A stretch of 39,662 bases of DNA from Treponema sp. UBA3649 (GTDB taxonomy: Bacteria; Spirochaetota; Spirochaetia; Treponematales; Treponemataceae), in assembly GCA_002373325.1 (NCBI GenBank), contig DFKI01000099.1, positions 1 to 39,662 of the forward strand, read 5' to 3'. Position numbers and translations under genes: made by a program. Each line of letters opens with the position of its first letter. Within the stretch, counting starts at the first letter, position 1. Positions 37,645 to 39,662 of this stretch are shown here, piece by piece. Below the pieces are notes generated by a model that was given only the letters and a program-made list of their open reading frames with translations, was not told the origin of the DNA and made no database searches.

Positions 37645-38709
37645 ATGGAAGAAAAAAATCTGGATTTGCAGGAAAGGGAGCCGAAAAAAAAGAAGTGGTC
37701 CAAGCTGATTTCCTTTGTCTTGATTTTGATTTTGGTCGCCGGCTTGATTTTTCTTTTGCTCAAAATCGTTCCTAAAATCTATGCGGGACTGAGTCAATCG
37801 CTTTCGTGGAATAATGCGCCCGTCATCCAGATTTTGTGGACCGTGATAAAGCAGATTGTGTCGCTTTTGATTCCGGTTCTGATTCCTTCTCTGATTGTGT
37901 TTTTGATTTGCTTTGTTTTGTTCGCGGCAAAAAAAGTTTATTATGAGACAAAGCGCTTTGGAAAGCAGAGTTTCGGACAAATCTGTTTTGTTGTTTTTGA
38001 TTCTCTCCAGGAATTTTTGGCACGTCTCATAAAGTATGTTCCTGTAATCGCATTGATTTTTGTTTCCATGCTCGGACTGAACACTGTTTTTGTAAGCGTG
38101 GGCAGTTTGCGAAAGACCTTGGACAACATGCAGCGGATAAAGGAACTCGGCGTCATGGTAAAAAATCTTTCGCGGTCTGAGGACATTGCAAGGATTACAA
38201 TGCTGAATCAGGAAGTGTGGGGAAATTCTGCGAATGTGGAAAAGACATACAAGATTGAGATTCTTTCGGAGGACGGGGAAACGATTTCGAGTCAGCAGGT
38301 GAAGCTCAGGGGAAATCAGATTGCAATCGACTCCATCGCAGTGAACTTTGAGTACTCGGAGATTGAGACCGGAAAAAATCAAAACATCGCGTATCCATAC
38401 AGAATCTATTCCGAGTATATGAAGCCCGATGAAGGAATCCCGCTTACCTGCATGTTCAACGAAGAGAATCTTCCGGTGATTTATTGCCTTGAGTCTGAGG
38501 AGATTTACGGACTTGACAAGGATACTTTTTTTGAAAGATTGAAGGAACTTTTTTCCATCATCAAAGACGAGAACCTGAGCCGCGAGATGGGAATCCGGAG
38601 TACCAACGGCGTGGTGAATCACTTTTCAATGACGGAGGGGGAAGTTTGCACAATCAGCGTTGAGGCGACTGGCGGTTTGACCGTGCACAGAAAAATATTT
38701 TTGCAATGA
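37645..38709 (+). CDS. membrane protein with beta-rich C-terminal domain, unknown family
   Basis: 354 residues from the ATG at 37645 (GGAGA upstream; an in-frame TTG at 37612 is less likely). Three membrane helices at about 22-44, 67-98 and 130-152 alternate with basic loops; the C-terminal 200 residues (about 155-354) form a soluble beta-rich domain with YKIEILSEDGETISSQQVKL and ending GLTVHRKIFLQ. No family recognised. The order of a basic N-terminus, helices and one large domain suggests a receptor or assembly protein. It lies between a small membrane protein and ppdK, which has its own promoter. Confidence 0.7.
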   Translation: MEEKNLDLQEREPKKKKWSKLISFVLILILVAGLIFLLLKIVPKIYAGLSQSLSWNNAPVIQILWTVIKQIVSLLIPVLIPSLIVFLICFVLFAAKKVYYETKRFGKQSFGQICFVVFDSLQEFLARLIKYVPVIALIFVSMLGLNTVFVSVGSLRKTLDNMQRIKELGVMVKNLSRSEDIARITMLNQEVWGNSANVEKTYKIEILSEDGETISSQQVKLRGNQIAIDSIAVNFEYSEIETGKNQNIAYPYRIYSEYMKPDEGIPLTCMFNEENLPVIYCLESEEIYGLDKDTFFERLKELFSIIKDENLSREMGIRSTNGVVNHFSMTEGEVCTISVEATGGLTVHRKIFLQ

Positions 38710-38735
38710 AATTGGCATTTAATGCGTGCTAACAG

Positions 38736-38764
38736 TTGACCCACAAACAAATTAGCGATATACT
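38736..38764 (+). promoter_or_regulatory. ppdK promoter
   Basis: TTGACC (38736-38741), an exact 17-bp spacer and TATACT (38759-38764), one of the strongest promoters in the window, followed by GGAGGA at 38782-38787 before the ATG. Confidence 0.8.
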
Positions 38765-38793
38765 GTCGTTACATATATATATGGAGGACATTA

Positions 38794-39662
38794 ATGGCTA
38801 AGACCAAATATGTTTATTTCTTTGGTAACGGAGACGCAGAAGGTGATGAGACCATGCGTCCTATCCTCGGAGGAAAGGGAGCCAACCTTGCACAGATGGC
38901 AAAGGCACCTTTGAGCCTTCCTGTTCCACCTGGATTCACAATTTCTATTGATGTTTGTCAGGAATACTACAAGCTCGGAAGAAAGTATCCCGCAGGACTT
39001 GAGGCTGATGTTGACAAGTATCTCGCAAAGCTTGAGAAGGCAATCGGAAAGAAGCTCGGTGATGAAAAGGATCCTCTTCTTGTTTCTGTCCGCTCAGGTG
39101 CAGCAGAGTCAATGCCTGGTATGATGGACACAATCCTGAACCTGGGTCTCAACGACAAATCAGTTCTCGGACTTGCAAACAAGACAAACAACGAGCGCTT
39201 CGCTTGGGACGCATACCGCCGCTTTATCCAGATGTACGGAAACGTTGCGATGGGTGTTGACCATGACAAGTTCGAGGAAATCATCGACAAAGTTAAGAAA
39301 AATGCCGGTGTCAAAGAGGATACAGAACTTGAGACCAAAGACCTCCAGGAAATCGTAAAGAACTACAAGGCCATGTACAAGAAGGAGAAGGGAGAGGACT
39401 TCCCCCAGGATCCAAAGGTACAGTTGTGGGGAGCAATCGGTGCTGTTTTCGGCTCATGGATGAACCCACGCGCAATCACATACCGCAAGCTCAACAACAT
39501 TGACGAAAGAGTAATCAAGGGAACCGCCGTTACAGTTATGGCGATGGTTTTCGGAAACAAGGGTGACACATCTGGAACTGGTGTTGCGTTCAGCCGCGAT
39601 CCTTCAACTGGTGAGAATCACTTCATGGCAGAGTATCTTATCAATGCTCAGGGTGAGGACGT
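38794..39662 (+). CDS. ppdK: pyruvate, phosphate dikinase, 5' part
   Basis: The first 289 codons of a gene that runs off the window end. KYVYFFGNGDAEGDETMRPI, LGGKGANLAQMA and LPVPPGFTISIDVCQEYY are the N-terminus of PPDK; VSVRSGAAESMPGMMDTILN LG and WDAYRRFIQMYGNVAMGV complete the nucleotide-binding part. The enzyme interconverts pyruvate + ATP + phosphate with PEP + AMP + pyrophosphate; in fermentative bacteria it often runs in the glycolytic, ATP-forming direction. The full enzyme is about 880-900 residues, so about two thirds are missing here. Codon choice is more restricted than in the neighbours, as expected for a highly expressed gene. Confidence 0.95.
   Translation, partial: MAKTKYVYFFGNGDAEGDETMRPILGGKGANLAQMAKAPLSLPVPPGFTISIDVCQEYYKLGRKYPAGLEADVDKYLAKLEKAIGKKLGDEKDPLLVSVRSGAAESMPGMMDTILNLGLNDKSVLGLANKTNNERFAWDAYRRFIQMYGNVAMGVDHDKFEEIIDKVKKNAGVKEDTELETKDLQEIVKNYKAMYKKEKGEDFPQDPKVQLWGAIGAVFGSWMNPRAITYRKLNNIDERVIKGTAVTVMAMVFGNKGDTSGTGVAFSRDPSTGENHFMAEYLINAQGED

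Noticed and set aside
37528..38622. A 364-codon minus-strand frame opposite the membrane protein at 37645.
   Set aside because: His/Asn/Gln-rich antisense translation of Lys/Leu/Ile codons; the plus-strand protein has clear membrane helices and a ribosome site.

Overview
The window looks like a chromosomal segment of a spirochaete of the Treponema group, probably a gut or rumen species. This rests on several signs: signal-peptide and lipoprotein style, a lipoprotein GH10 xylanase, a strongly promoted pyruvate phosphate dikinase, SUMF1-type proteins and moderate G+C by eye. The assignment is an inference; there is no rRNA or other marker gene here.

Layout. 1-2300 (minus strand): a TetR regulator, a DUF998-like membrane protein and a secreted DUF2141 protein, with a 15-bp tandem repeat array between the last two and a decayed gene fragment upstream of tetR. 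2605-6532 (plus): two paralogous exported beta-barrel/Ig/transglutaminase-like proteins, one with its catalytic residues and one without, then a small flavin split-barrel protein. 6677-25173 (plus): one tightly packed operon of about 18.5 kb with 13 genes behind a good sigma-70-type promoter (6569-6597). 25191-26215 (minus): a SUMF1-type protein and tRNA-Pro(GGG) with promoter and terminator. 26278-29542 (minus): a DUF2156 protein, a GH10 xylanase lipoprotein, a YesL-like membrane protein and a small Pmp-like lipoprotein. 29600-31921: palindromic repeats and three lipoproteins. 31933-36819 (minus): a double GNAT protein, a three-gene ABC-2 exporter and a membrane GGDEF protein. 36963-39662 (plus): two membrane proteins and the 5' part of ppdK.

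The large operon is the centre of interest. It encodes a tubulin/FtsZ-superfamily protein with an intact GTP-binding signature, followed by a second large protein of apparently the same fold that has lost that signature. Also present are a periplasmic VWA protein anchored by one helix, three further membrane proteins, two related helical proteins, a bactofilin-like beta-helix protein, a TerD-domain protein, a lid-less Hsp70 and a large protein with a C-terminal SUMF1 domain. The tubulin-like plus VWA pairing recalls the FtsZ-like family described by Makarova and Koonin (2010) as part of a predicted membrane-remodelling system. The combination with TerD, Hsp70, a bactofilin-like protein, SUMF1 and a degenerate partner tubulin is one I do not recognise as described. 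My reading is a membrane-attached cytoskeletal or stress-responsive assembly: a GTP-dependent tubulin-like polymer in the cytoplasm, membrane and periplasmic anchors, a dedicated chaperone, and perhaps the two exported proteins just upstream acting at the envelope. The function itself is not shown by the sequence.
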